Shown here: positions 24,778 through 37,900 of the stretch, piece after piece
Layout: every line of letters begins with the position of its first letter
Numbering within the stretch: position 1 is the first letter of the stretch
Assembly: GCA_905331475.1 (NCBI GenBank)
Contig: CAJNYU010002681.1
Location: 435,633-499,632, forward strand
Reading direction: 5' to 3'
Length of the DNA stretch: 64,000 bases
Origin: Rotaria socialis
Lineage: Eukaryota; Rotifera; Eurotatoria; Philodinida; Philodinidae
Notes under the pieces: model-generated
Databases searched by the model: none
What the model was told of the DNA's origin: nothing
What the model saw: only the letters and a program-made list of their open reading frames with translations
Position numbers and translations under genes: made by a program

Positions 24778-27477
24778 CTATTCTTGTTGACTATTGTCAT
24801 TATCTTCTTCGAATAATTTAGTTTGAATTTCTTGCTGACACATTTGACGTTTAATTAGCTTTTGTTTATGAATTTTTATAGCTAAATCTATAGCTATTCG
24901 AGCATTTCTATCAATCGTATCATTCATTTCTTGCTGCCATTTATCTGTTGTTTGTCGAAATTGTTGAAGAAGAATTGTCTGCTCATAACAATTTGTATAA
25001 TTTTTACGTACGTAATTAATTAATTCAGTTTTTAATTGTTGTGACGCAAAACTTGATTTTAAAGCATTTTCATTTAACCATTGTATCTTTAAGAAAAAAA
25101 AAAATGAAAATACTACTTAAATGAGAATAAAACTCACATGTTCACAAGTAAAATTATTTTTATTCTTATCAAGATGTTGATAAATAAATGATAAATTCTG
25201 TTTGTATCTTATTGGAGCAGAGGATGCAATTGAATAATTAATCACGTTAGACTGTAAATAACTTATTAAAGAAAATGATAGTGTATCATTAGAATCTTTT
25301 TCATTATTAGAATTTGCCAATGAACTTGTTGATTGATGTTTTCGTTTTTTTTTGTTTGTTGACAAAATAATATCAAGTTGAGAATGAGCAATAGCATAAT
25401 AATCCGATGTTAGACATAAAATAAGATGAACATCATGTTTTACTAAAATATTTTCCATATGTTTTGATGATAGAATTATTTCATATGCTTCAGACAATCT
25501 TTCAATTTTTTAAACCGTTAACAACATCATCTATTAATTGTAGATCTATATAATTATTCATACTTGCTTGATATTGAATATGATAATAACGAAAGATTTT
25601 TGTATATTTACAAAAATCATGCCGATATTGTCGGCAATCATCTTCGCCGTCGTAAAAATCAATACTAACGATTTTATTTGGATAAGTACGAGCAAGACAA
25701 ATAAATTTATTGAAACTTTTTACATTTTTCCAATTACAATCTTTTTGCATAACTTTGGTTATATACAAAATAAAACAAAAGATTTCCTACTATGAATAAT
25801 TTTTATATGAATAGGTAGAAGATTAATGTCGGTTGGTGTTAAAGTGTTCATCGTTGTTTTTATTAAGTATTGCATTTGATTCTGTTAAATGATTTATTTC
25901 ACCATTCACAAGATTATTAGTAATAATGAAACGAATACAATCGATCAACATTTTCTTAAAATATCTTTCAATGCAAGTGAGAAAGATGTACCTATTTTTG
26001 TTTTAGAAAACAATTTACTATGACATCTGTGAGTTTTATATTAGAATTTATAGTTCTAAAATTGAATATATCCGGTCGAAAAGTATTTCAGTATAGATAA
26101 TACGTTGCTGTCGTTTATCACTAACAAGTTCTTGATATATTCGTTGTAATAGGCAATAATCATTCTAAGATGGAATCATATTTTAAATCAGAAGTTTTCT
26201 AACTGATATCTACTTACTTGAAAAATCTCAGCAATGATTTGCTCATCATTACTAAAATTAATACCTTTAGAAAGCCCCAACTCTAGTAAGGTTCATTCTC
26301 GTATAGCACCAAGTAATAGAAGATTAACTTCTATTTTAGGGTTATGATTTGAAGGTTCATATTCATTTAACACAATCCAAATGACAACCTGCCTGTAATT
26401 CTGTTTTAAGATCGTGTACATTATCCATGATTTTGTTTTCTATAAACTTCTTCCGATATGAAATCAGTCGATGATGTCGTTGAGTTTATAAATGTACTTG
26501 AATCGCCTGACAAAAAGTTCGCAGGATAAGTAATTATTGAATCATTCGAAGCTAATTGTGCTTCGAAATTGGTTTCCATTGGATTAAAATTGCTAGTCTA
26601 GATATTTTTCGAATTTAATAACTATTCATTGAAAGTCTCTCAAAGATCTATATTCATTATATAGTTTAGTATTAATAAGAGATATTAAAAAAAAGAAGCT
26701 TGGCGCTTCCTAAACGTACTTCATATTCAACTAATAAATTTTTCTTCTAAATAGCGTATCAACTAATAGATTCAACAGAATCTCAAATCCATTGCAATGT
26801 TTTTGTTATTCTACATGTTCGTTATATCAAACACAATGATTGAGATATGTTCAAATTTTCATGAATAGAAAATATCAAATATATTCAGCAATCAGAGTCT
26901 TCTATTATAATTAAAGTCTACACTCTCATGTATCTTCTTTTAATGTGTTGGAATATGATTTTTAAAGAATCTATTGTGTCTACATACGCGCGATGTAAGT
27001 ACATCAAAAATCTTTTGAAATAACACCATAACCAAATGTTTTTATTCTTTTAAAAGATCATCTGCATAATATCGACTCCACTATTCATACAATTAAGGAT
27101 ATGGACGGGTGTTGGTGTCCTAGTATGTTCATAACTCGTGCCACAAGTTGTCTAGCGAATAACATACCGAATGTTTCTCAATGATCCGCATAAAAATAAA
27201 AGTTTATTTTCTGGAATAAAATACAATTTAAATCATTAGAATAGATACGACTACTTGCAATTGATGAACTAGATTCAGATGCCAATGCCAATACTGTAAT
27301 TAACAACAATTTGTTCGCATCATTTCCACCCTTCGATACATCTTCCCACCAGATTCCTATGTTCTACAGCAAAAAAGTATTTGATGTCATAAATTAGTTC
27401 GAATATTTGCTGAGTGTGTCTTTCACATGGTGTGTCTTAGGTATCGATGTCGATAGAGGTTGCAAGATGTTGCTTGG
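24778..27477 (-). pseudogene. Decayed multi-exon gene of unknown identity
   Basis: Coding-looking segments on the minus strand are joined by plausible GT-AG introns, and I cannot name the family. The last two exons are clear. 25138 to about 25752 reads through SIDFYDGEDDCRQYRHDF and LSEAYEIILSSKHMENIL to NFTCEH, with a GTGAGT donor. The final exon, 24778-25086, encodes a basic, coiled-coil-like helix and ends QQE with a TAG stop. Upstream pieces include about 26423-26580 (METNFEAQLASNDSIITYPA), about 26225-26350 (VNLLLLGAIRE...TLLELGLSKG) and about 27050-27370 (IGIWWEDVSKGGNDANKLLL, later GMLFARQLVARVMNILGHQ). Within these pieces there are several in-frame stops, mostly TGA, and one frame change in the penultimate exon. 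The C-terminal part is better kept than the N-terminal part. It could be an old duplicate still known elsewhere in the genome, or a gene whose true structure I have misread. Confidence 0.5.
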
Positions 27478-27718
27478 CTGCAAATCAACAAGAATACTGA
27501 TACATAAAACTCAAACAAATCTAAAACCCATCTACAACCTGAACATTATTACTATCTGTTGCGACTTATTGCTACATCGTGATTAATTCGAATTATTTAA
27601 TCTTTCAAAGTGACTTTGTTGTATAACGTGTGCTGAAAGCTAATATATTTACTACTTGTTTTTTTACGAAAGTTAATCTAACTAGAAGAAAACACGAAAA
27701 AGAAGAATGATAGAGCAT

Positions 27719-27808
27719 CCCTCAGTAGTCTAATGGTATGGCCTCCGACTGTAAAGATAATTTGTTCGCAGAAATCGGATAGTCTCGGTTCGATTCCGAG
27801 CTGGGGGA
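27719..27808 (+). tRNA. tRNA-Tyr, anticodon GTA, with intron
   Basis: The acceptor stem is CCCTCAG (27719-27725) with CTGGGGG (27801-27807) and discriminator A27808. The anticodon stem TCCGA/TCGGA encloses the loop CTGTAAA with GTA at 27751-27753. An insert of about 19 nt (about 27755-27773) sits one base 3' of the anticodon, the standard tRNA intron position and typical of eukaryotic tRNA-Tyr. The T arm CTCGGTTCGATTCCGAG is perfect. The D arm (GTCTAATGGTATGGC) is short. A T7 Pol III stop lies at 27814-27820. Confidence 0.88.
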
Positions 27809-28168
27809 ATTGCTTTTTTTTATTGTTGTTGCATAATTATGTTTTGCGTTTTGGCTATCTTACACCATTTGATGACGCAAGTATTTGCAAATGAATATTT
27901 GCCGCATCGAGCAGGTGAGTTTCTTTTCTTCTTCTTCTGATTGCTCTTTGCCTATTGGAGAAAAATATTTTTCATTGTGCTCATAATGGTTTTGTGTACT
28001 CTCTGCGCCAGCAGCCACATCCTTTTTAAAGATATTGGAAAATTAAGATCGACAACACATTTTCTTGTAGAAGAAGCAGTTATTTATTTGATATTGCATT
28101 GTGAAATGCATAAACTATAATTGGTTAAAAGTTTTCTCGTTTAACAATTTCAAAATTATCATAAGAAG

Positions 28169-28402
28169 CAAAGGGAAACGGCGGACTTTGGGCTTGAACT
28201 AACTTTGAGCTACTTCCAGTGGTAAAATTCGAAGAATTTTTGGGCTTCAAATTTATTTGAAGTTACTTGAAGTTACATCATAGTCGCAAAGCTACTTGTT
28301 CTTATTTCGGACCACTTTAGCAGTATTTTTAGCTTCTGTAAGCATGCACTTTGACCTACTTTTGACGCCCTTTTCTACTGCAAGCCCGTCGTTTTCCCCT
28401 TG
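28169..28402. mobile_element. hAT-like MITE, copy 2 (234 bp)
   Basis: The left end is CAAAGGGAAACGGCGGAC; the right end as reverse complement is CAAGGGGAAAACGACGGGC. The 8-bp flanks ATAAGAAG and ACAAGTAA match at five of eight positions, which fits an eroded target duplication. The interior shares the words GAACTA, GCTACTT and GAAGTTAC with copy 3 (33632-33838). There is no coding capacity. Confidence 0.75.
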
Positions 28403-31400
28403 ACAAGTAAGATCAAAATACGCATGCCAATATTTTCATCGTACGAAACAAAGTGATCATATCATAAATACATATTATACAACAGTGATATATTGATCAT
28501 CCGGATAACTATTCGAAAATATTTGCAAAAAATATATTTATGCAAAGCTAATTTAGACAGATGAAATCTGTTATTTTGTGATCATTCGAAAGTGCATGTA
28601 CTCGTTTAGCTTACAAAGTTGGAAACAGAAGATGAGCATTGATCTACACCCGCTTCACGAATGCGAGAATGATGAATATTAAGATCAATTAAAAACTACT
28701 GGACTATCTTTCAGATCTCGATCATTATTGATATTTCGCCTTTTTGCTAAAATGTTAATTTTTTTCTTACTGTTGTTCTATACGGACAAAAAAGTCTTCG
28801 TTCATTATCACATTCTACAGAAAAATTATATCAAGCGGTAAGTATAATATTCACGCTGAATCAATGACGAAAAACAAAGTCTTCAAAATTATTGACGAAT
28901 TTTCTCAAGTAACGATTGAAGTTGTTCGGTATCTTTGCCAAAAATAAATCGAGAAGCTATGTACGAGCTTTTTGTGCTATACCATGCCATATTGTTGACA
29001 ACATGGCGAAACATGTTTCGAGCACACCAACAACAATAGCTGCAACAAGAATTTATTTAGTAGTGGATGATGAAAATTTTGCTAAGGATTTTTCAGTCAA
29101 GTGTTTAATGTGTTTTTCATTTAAATCCTATAAAATATCGAATTTTTGCTCATTGATTAAATAGTAAGCAATATTTTGATATCCTGTAAGTCATGTTTTG
29201 TCTTTTCTTCTATAAGTTGAAGATTGCTGGCATGATTTAGTCGAAGAAGATTTACAACAGAGTGTGTATGTATCAGTGCTTATCAAAAAACATGCATACA
29301 TTCCACACCTACACTCTCTTTTAAAACTTCTGAAGTAACCTTGAAGTTTAATTGTAACTCAAAAGAAAAACTGAATGATCTGAGCTGATGAGTCCATGTT
29401 TATTAAATGTTTAGTTTGTATTGAACGTTTCATTGTTATACATCAGCTGTTTTTCTGCTGTCAAATTATGTTCTCTCTGTGTTATTTATCTTAGTAGAAT
29501 AATATCAGAAATAAGTCTTTTATATCAATGAAAATCTCAAAGAAAAGTTGGAAAAAGATCCATCAATTTTGGTTTCTATTAATGCTTACATTACAAGAAC
29601 CATAGTTTTAAATGTCTTATAAGCTGTATTAAAATATTCCAGTCATCATCACATTGATAAGATTAGTTTTCAAAAACAGCAGTCTTTGCCTAAGTTGACT
29701 TGAGTAACTGTTGAGTGTAGTTGTTCACAAATAGCAAACTTTGACTAACATATCAGCGAAATTTTTTAACTTCTAAACTGAGTCGAATCCGTGAAACATT
29801 TTGACGTCTTTTTAATTCGTTTAAATCTTTTAAATTCTCAATATTTGTAGTATTTTGAAAACCACTCTTTCTCATGTGTTTCACTTTTGTTCGTTTTTCA
29901 AACTGACAAAGACATGTCTGTTATGACCGTTATACAGTAAAATGACGAGTTATAACTTGTTTTATTTCATTAAACATCGAAGACATTAGATGATAAGATC
30001 AAGATTGTGCTCAGTTTGAATGCATGAAAAATTCATTACTAAAAAGAATACTCGAAAATTTTGTTTTCTTTTGGATATAAAATAAATTTAAAGAAAGATT
30101 CAAAATATCGATTCAAAACAAACAAATGTGAGTCATGTTTACGCAAACATATTACTACATAGTTGTGCAATTACAAATTGATGTATGAAAACTTCCTTTT
30201 ATCGATATTATATTGAAATAAATCAAAAACAATGAATTTTCTTCAACATGTTTCAAGTTAATCTGATGAATATAAATTCTTTTTCATTATTATTTTTGTT
30301 TCCAAATACAATTTTGTTTTTCCACAGTCGATTGTTTATTTTAGTTTTGTTGAATGATTCATAATGGTCAAAGTGACATGTAATAGAAAAACGAGTACCT
30401 ACAGCAAAGATTTTGTTCATAAGAATTCTTGTATGATAATTCTCGAAGTTTTAGCTCTGTATTTTTTTACATTACGACAACGTTAACATCTGTTCTTTGT
30501 TAATAAATACACAACATCATTGAAACTTACTGCTCAATCTTTTGAAAAGCAATACTTGTATAGTTGTCAATTAGACTTGTAATAATATGATGAATTACTA
30601 GGCGTTTTTTTTATGAGAAACAGTTTGAATTTTTTCTTTAAGCAAATATTCCTGTTCTTAGCTTCCTTGATCGCATATTAAAACGAGCAAGTACTAGTCT
30701 GCTTCACCGCGTAGAGGTGACAGGAATGTAAACGAAGCAGATTCATTTTTTTTGTTTTTTTTTTAATTTTTTCGGTTTTTTTGTCGATGCATCATCGTTT
30801 TTAATTTAACTTGTTTTTTTAATTTTCCATTTTAATCTTTTTTTTGACCATGACTTGACATCAGGTTTTGTTGGTTAATTTGTTTTTTAAATGTTTTCAA
30901 ATAATTTTACGTTTTTTTTGTCGATCACGTATTGCAATCGTTTTTTAATTAAATTAATATTTTTTAAATTGTTTTCAGCTTAATTAAGCATTTTAAGGAC
31001 ATGCATAACAACGCATTTTTTATATCATTTTGATCACCTTTTTTTCGTTTAAAAATTTCCTAATACTTGCAATTAATGTAGAACAATATCACAGAGCCAC
31101 ATAGAAAAAAAGCGCATTAATAACCAATTTATATACATATTAATGAACATGTTGGTATAATTTGGGTAGGTTCATTTACGTTACAAATTTTAACTTCATC
31201 ATTAAAGGGAACATCGATTGATGGTGTGCCAAAAACAAATATAATCTCGAACGCACGAGCCATCAATGAAACGACGTAGACCGCTTTATATTCGAAGATA
31301 GTTAAAATGAATGAACTGTTGGTCGTTGAATTTAAAATGCCAGCGAGCTATTTGCATGATGTACCTTTTAATAGGTAACATCGGGGAAAAAAGAGAGAGA

Positions 31401-31962
31401 GAGAGAGCGTCTATAATTTAGACGACAGTCTGTTAGACTTTGCTTTGTTCTGCTCTTTCTCTTTTTTTTCTTGTTGTTTTTTTCGTATCGTATAGACACC
31501 TCAAGGCTCGTTATTGCATAATTTCATGTAACGAGCGAGACCGCAATGTCACGAAAAAGAAAAATCTTCCTGAGTGGGAAAAAACGTCTAGAAGATATTT
31601 TCCGATCTTTAACAGTTTCAATATTAACATATTACTTAATGATGAAAATCGCTAAAAATTGAATTGAACAAAACATGTTATTTCCTACGATTTCTTTATT
31701 AGCATCGTAGAAAAATTTGATTATCTATATTTATATATGATGAAATCGAAGCTAGATGTCACTAAATCACAATGCCTCATATAATACGGAAGTATTATCT
31801 TCTTTTTCATTGGCTTTTCAAACAATAAATCAAAATGACTTCTTTCTCTTTTTCTCTTCAACCAACCCAAAGTTAATTTGTTCGTTCAATAAAAATATGT
31901 TCGACTCAGACATTTGAGATAAAAAAAGGAAAAGTTTTCATTTAATTTATTTCACAACCAGC
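28403..31962. other. Spacer upstream of MED14
   Basis: No gene can be defended. An 82-codon frame at 28916-29164 and a short hydrophobic frame at about 28752-28857 ending at a good GTAAGT donor are intriguing, but I could not join them into anything family-like. Bases 30745-31050 are extremely T-rich on the plus strand, with TTTTTTTGTCGAT occurring twice about 130 bp apart. A (GA)n run lies at about 31392-31407, just upstream of MED14. Confidence 0.5.
30696..30753 (+). ncRNA. Possible small structured RNA with T-run end
   Basis: AGTCTGCTTC (30696-30705) pairs with GAAGCAGATT (30734-30743), with one G-T pair. Inside lies a second small hairpin, CACC-GCGTAGA-GGTG. A T8 run (30746-30753) follows, as at the end of Pol III transcripts. 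No known RNA family is recognised, and I see no A or B box. The stem could equally be the remnant of a foldback element. Confidence 0.2.
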
Positions 31963-34900
31963 ATGAGTATGGCTTCTGGTCTATCAACAAATGGTAGTAA
32001 TGCTCCCATACTACCTATGCATGATAAAACTCCATTAGCCCATTTACTCGATGCAGCTGTACAAAAAACTTATCATGAACTATATACGATGACAGATCTG
32101 TATGTATCCTTTCGTTTTATTGAATAGATGTGTCCTTACGAATAATCTTTCTTCGTTTTAGTTTGCAAAACAAAACCAATCTAGAACGGTAGATATCTAA
32201 AATAGCGATGAAAACTGATCTACTAATAAAAATCCGCTTTTTTTGCTATTTTTATTATTAGAAAAAAAGAACTAGTAAAGTTTGCTTGTCGCACTCGTCA
32301 ATTGTTTATACGAATTTTGGCCGTTGTTAAATGGGCCGCTACAGCTGGAAAAGTCAATGCATGCGAGGTAGTTAAATTATTTCTTTTTTTAAACGGTGAA
32401 TTGTTATCTATATAAAAATTGAATTTCGATATGAAAGAGTATACAACATTTTTTGGAACGCCGTGCACAACTTATACGTGAAACATCGGATTGTTTGGCT
32501 CAATTAGCACGGTTGAAACTTCTTGATGCAAGGTAAATTGTAATTCAATGAATGGTTGATAAATAAATTGAATATTTCTATTTTCAGATTGCCTAATTTC
32601 CCTATAACAGATGCTGTGGACGCGTTAACACTTGGCTCAGTGAACTTTTTACCTGAACGACTATCGGTTTGTTGTCAAAGAAAACACTCATTGATTTGAA
32701 TGTTATCTATAGTGAATAATCTGTTTTTGTTTAGGAAGGAACAACTACTTTTGTACCAGCTAGCGAAACTGAACGACATGAAATTCTACCACGTCTTCAG
32801 CAAATTCTTACGGCACGATTAGCTATTGCAGAATTACCCATTCAATTTACTAATGTCACAATTAGTATGTTAAAAAGAACAAATTGTTTATTATGGATGT
32901 TTATTTCGTCTTTCTTTTCTTCTAGGAAATGGCATAGTAACATTAGCTGTTGATGGAGAATTTGAAGTAAAATTAGGGATAACAAGTGATAATCTATTTG
33001 CATCGTGGCATCTCTATAAAACAAAATTGTTTTTACGTGATCCTGAAGAACCAGGTAAAAAAATAAAAGTTTTGCTAGAGGAATAATAGAATCAATTTAA
33101 CTGTTCTGTTTTGTTTTGTTTATTTTATAGAACAAGAACTTGTTCATCCTTTACAAGTAAGTTAGACTATATTACAGAAGTATTGAAGTTTGAAAAATTA
33201 ATTTTTTATAGATGCAAGCATTAACAAATTGTATTCAAGTTTGGTTTGGCGAATCAGAAAATGCTTTGGTTGAACTTTATCGATATTTACGTATGTTGTG
33301 CGACAATTTGTGCATCACTTTTTATTCCTATGGCTTGTATAACTAGAATTATACAATATATATATATATATATATATCTTCTAGTGTAGTACACAAAATA
33401 ATTGAGTATAGAAACTTCAGTGATAATTATAAGTGTATAATGAGTGAGAATGATTTTTCTTTAAACCGATACTCTTGATACACATTATGCTCATGTGTTA
33501 TATCAAAATTATGATAATAGTATGCTACATTTTTACATCTTCATATTCAGTTTTGCATGGCGAGAAATAAGACATCCAAGTAGGTAATTAATGCTGTCTG
33601 ATATTCATCAAAACTTGAAAATTTTAGCAACCAAGGGGGAAACGGCGAACTTTTGGACTGGAAATTACTTTGAACTACTTCAAGTAATTTACTATCACCT
33701 ACTTTTCAACTTCACATTCGCTTGAAGTTATCTGAAGTTACTTGTTCTAACTTTGTGCTACTTGAGTGATACTTTGAGCTACTTCAAGTAGTGTACTTTG
33801 ACGTACTTTTGTACTTCAAGTCCGCTGTTTCTCCCTTGTTCGCAACACTTTTTTTGAGTACATGTTTTCTATATTGATTGGATATTTCATCAGAATAAAT
33901 CGATTGAGATTTGTGTTCTTATAACAGAAATATGTTATCTAATTTGCTACTTCAGACGCTTAGTATTGTATTGAATAAATGCTTTGCAGTTTACATGCAC
34001 AATATAAGGATTGAAAAGTGGTGCAAAACTAGTGACACTGATCTTATTTATTTTTATATTAAATGTACTAGAATGCTTTTCTTCTTCTAAATAGATTATT
34101 ATTGTCAATCATTACGTTTACATATTCTACATGATCAAGTAAAAAAAACGTATAATATGAAAAATAGATATCTATATTGAGTTTTGTTTTTCTAGTCTTG
34201 TCGCATACGTAATCGAAGTTCGAAACAAAAACATTTATATTTATCGAGTTATATACCATGTAAAAGTCTTAGCATTGAGTATTGGAAAGAACACAATTTA
34301 AATGGTTTTAATAATCAACAGAAAAAGGCCATAACAAATGAAAAAACTCGAGGTAATTATATTTGATTATAGTTTTAGGTACATATAAGTTTAACATTTT
34401 AGATATTGGTATCACAATTTTATGTGATGATGATGGAAAATTTCAAATAAGTCATTGGCCACCATTACCTATTGAAGATAGTGTTGCAATATTAGATATA
34501 CTAGAAGTAAATTATAGAAAAATGATGTTGTTTTGCTTGATTAAATAGTTTATTTTCAACTGTTAGAGGCCAACATTTACTATGGAAGAAATTCTCAATA
34601 GAACAATCTATGCACGATGTCAACGTCGATTTGAAGTTCGTTATTTTACAAAAAATGCAATTGTTCTTCTCATATTTTAATATGAATTTTTAGGAATTAA
34701 AAGAAACAATTTTGTCAACAGCATCAGCAAACAGTATGTTTTTATATGATTAGTTAGATTCGATTGAGATTAACACCCAGGTCGAAAAATCTGACGTAAG
34801 ATCTTGCAATCCGGACGTCTGATCTCACAATTCGAACGAAATCTTATAAGCATCAGACAAAAAATCGTCGTCTCTGAAATCTTGCATCAGATCATATTGT

Positions 34901-37900
34901 ATTTTCTTTAAAGATCGCACATAGAATTTATTTTCAATACAAATTTGTCATGATATTTTAAGGAGATATTAGTGTAATTAAAATATCACAGTGATATTTC
35001 TATAGGTAACAGAACCTTTCAAGAATCTTCTGATGCGACTTTGTGTAAGAAATCAAAGACGACGATTTTTCGTGATCAAACGTACGATTACTGTAAGATT
35101 TTGCCGTCTGGTTTCTCGCCCTTGGCATGTTACGCACTCTTTCGGAGCATTTGAAAACTTTAAGATTCGAGAATTATTTTTTTGTTCACAGCTCTTGAAT
35201 GAGTTAATAATAGAATAGAAATAGGATCTATTTTGTTACTGCATCACTTTTACTATTTATATTTTTGTGTATTTAGTTGAAATTGATCCATTGATTCCAG
35301 CATTGAAATGCGAATTTTTACCTGACAGTACATCAGAAGAAGCTTTATTTATATCAATAAGTCCTTTTTCGGGTTTATATAAAGTGATGTCTTACATGGG
35401 TAATTAATTCCGAGAATTCATTTTTCCTGTTTTTCATTATATTTATTTCCTTCATTAAGAAACTCGATACTCACAACAAATTGAATATGCACTTAATCGT
35501 GATCAAGGAACTTTGATTGATGCAATCAATTTATTTAAGTATGAATTCTATTTTTTTGCTTATTTAAATATAATCAAATAAATAAATGTTCTTAGAATAT
35601 GGTTAATACAACAACGTATTCCATCTCTCCTAGCTCATCTTAATTGTCATATTTATACGCGAATACCATCGTTGAATCCAAAACATGAACTAATCAGTCC
35701 ATTTGTTAATAATGGTATTTATATTGAACTGATACATCATGAAGGTTATTACATTGTAAGTATTACCATAGAGAAACAAAGTGTTGGAGTTAAAGCTTCA
35801 GAAATTTATTCTCACCACAAATCATACTTTAAACATCGTTTTGTTTTGAACTTTTTGATGTCAGAGGGAATGTGCTGATAATTGATCCATATAGGTTATC
35901 TAACAACGGGAAAAGTCCTGTGAATGTTATTGAAAATTTTGTAAGAAAAAAAGAACGTGAAACCGAGTACTCAGAAAGAGATAATGGATGGCTACCAAAA
36001 ACTTACTGAATCATTTTCTTTTGCTTTCGTTTCAGGTTGTTCATGTGTCTGATGTAAATCAATTACTAATTCAATATTATTTATTAATTGTGGAAAAACG
36101 TTCAGCAACACATGATCCACTGGTAGTTCAACAACAAAATTCACAATATAATCAACAATCAATGGTATTAAATTATGAGTGTGCAAAATGGATGTTAGAA
36201 CCACTTGTTTTATGTCCACTAGATCCAACTGCATTTTTAAGAAAAGAATTTGTAGAAGTTTGTTGAAGCATAGCTCTCGTTTAATTGTTATTGAAATTTT
36301 GACTTATTTAGTTGAAAAATTCATTTCAATTTGGTAAAACAAGAGAAACAATTGCAGATGACATCGGGATTAAACAAGCGAGATCGGTAAATAAAATAAA
36401 CTATTTTAGTTGCATATATTATGAATTCTTTATTTTTAGACATCAGTTGTTTCACTTAAGTTATTATTAAAATTAATTAATTATTATGATGAAATGCTCA
36501 CATTTACGTTTTTAAAAGAAGAAGTAAATGACAGGACTCGATTTCTTGAAAATTTATAATCAATTACTTTCTTCTTTAGTTTCAACGTAAGAAAACAATA
36601 TGTAAAGGTATTATCTATAGCCCATGGACCGGTATTCCATACCTTGACATCGTTCGGTAGGATATTTTCATTATAAATAGAAAAAAGAATTAAAATATTT
36701 TTCATTATCAATTAAATAGAACATCAACTGGTGATGATTCGTTTTCATCAAATACAGAACTTTGGAATTATGTAAATGAATGTTTTTGGCCACGTATTTT
36801 ATCATGTACTGTTCGGTTAGTACACACATTACGTGAAACAAACAATGCACATAAACATAGTGAAAGACAATGGGTTTTACAAGTAATTTCATTTATTGTT
36901 TGTGTACTATTCCTTGATCAATGTATTATATTTTTGTTTTCAGTTGAATTTGCCCAATAATAATTATTTTCATAATTCAATTATAAAAAGTAAGCACGTA
37001 AATATATAGATATAAATAATTCCTTTGTGCTTGAATTAATTGAAATCAACTGAATTTTTTACTTACTGCCGGTTAACGAGCTCAGTAGCTAACGATTATA
37101 ATTCCCCCAAACATTTGAAGTATGAAAATTTTGTTGTTGTTTTGTTTTTGAAAGAAGATGATGATCGAGGACCCAAATAAATTTAATTGTATCATAAACT
37201 CATTGAATAAAAATCTTAAGATGTGAAAGAATTAGTCTAAGAAATATTACTTATAACGTTAATCCAAATTAGATGTTGTCGTAGAGATCCTCATGTATTT
37301 CTATGTCTTGATAAAAGAAATGTACATCCTGTTTTTGTACGTCATTTTAATGAATCAAAAGAAAAATGTTCACATTGAAAAAAGTATTAGTTGATTTCGA
37401 AGAATTGGAACAAAAATATAATAACGGATGATGCGAAATAAATTGCCGGCTTTTGATAGAGTTTTTTTTCTCTAGTTAGACTACTGAAAAATTTAGTTCT
37501 GATGCTAAAAGATAGAGTATTTTAAGTAGATTTTACTGATATATTCTTTCTAGAAGAAGCATGTATCATTCTTCTATGGCATTAAGAGTGTTCGATAGCA
37601 GAAAAATACCACCTGCTCAACTACACAATCAGATACATGTAATAAGCAATACTTATCCAGCTAGATTGAGTTTAAATATTTCGGTTTTCCAGTAAGAGAT
37701 GTAGACGTTTTTCGTGTATCTCGTGGTGTATTGGGTTTCATAAACTTAGTTACTTTTCCTTCAAAACCTGCAAAACATAAAAAAAAATCGTTCATGGGTC
37801 ACGGAATCCTACTTTTCTTAAAGAATTTCGTTAAAACTTACAGTCACAAAAATGATTCTTTTTATATGCAACGATTCAGAATTTCAAGCTCTACAAGGTG

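Noticed and set aside
28752-29164. Signal-peptide-like frame ending at GTAAGT, followed by an 82-codon frame with RIYLVVDDENF
   Set aside because: A fucosyltransferase-like fragment was considered, but the pieces do not join in a sensible frame and the resemblance is too slight.
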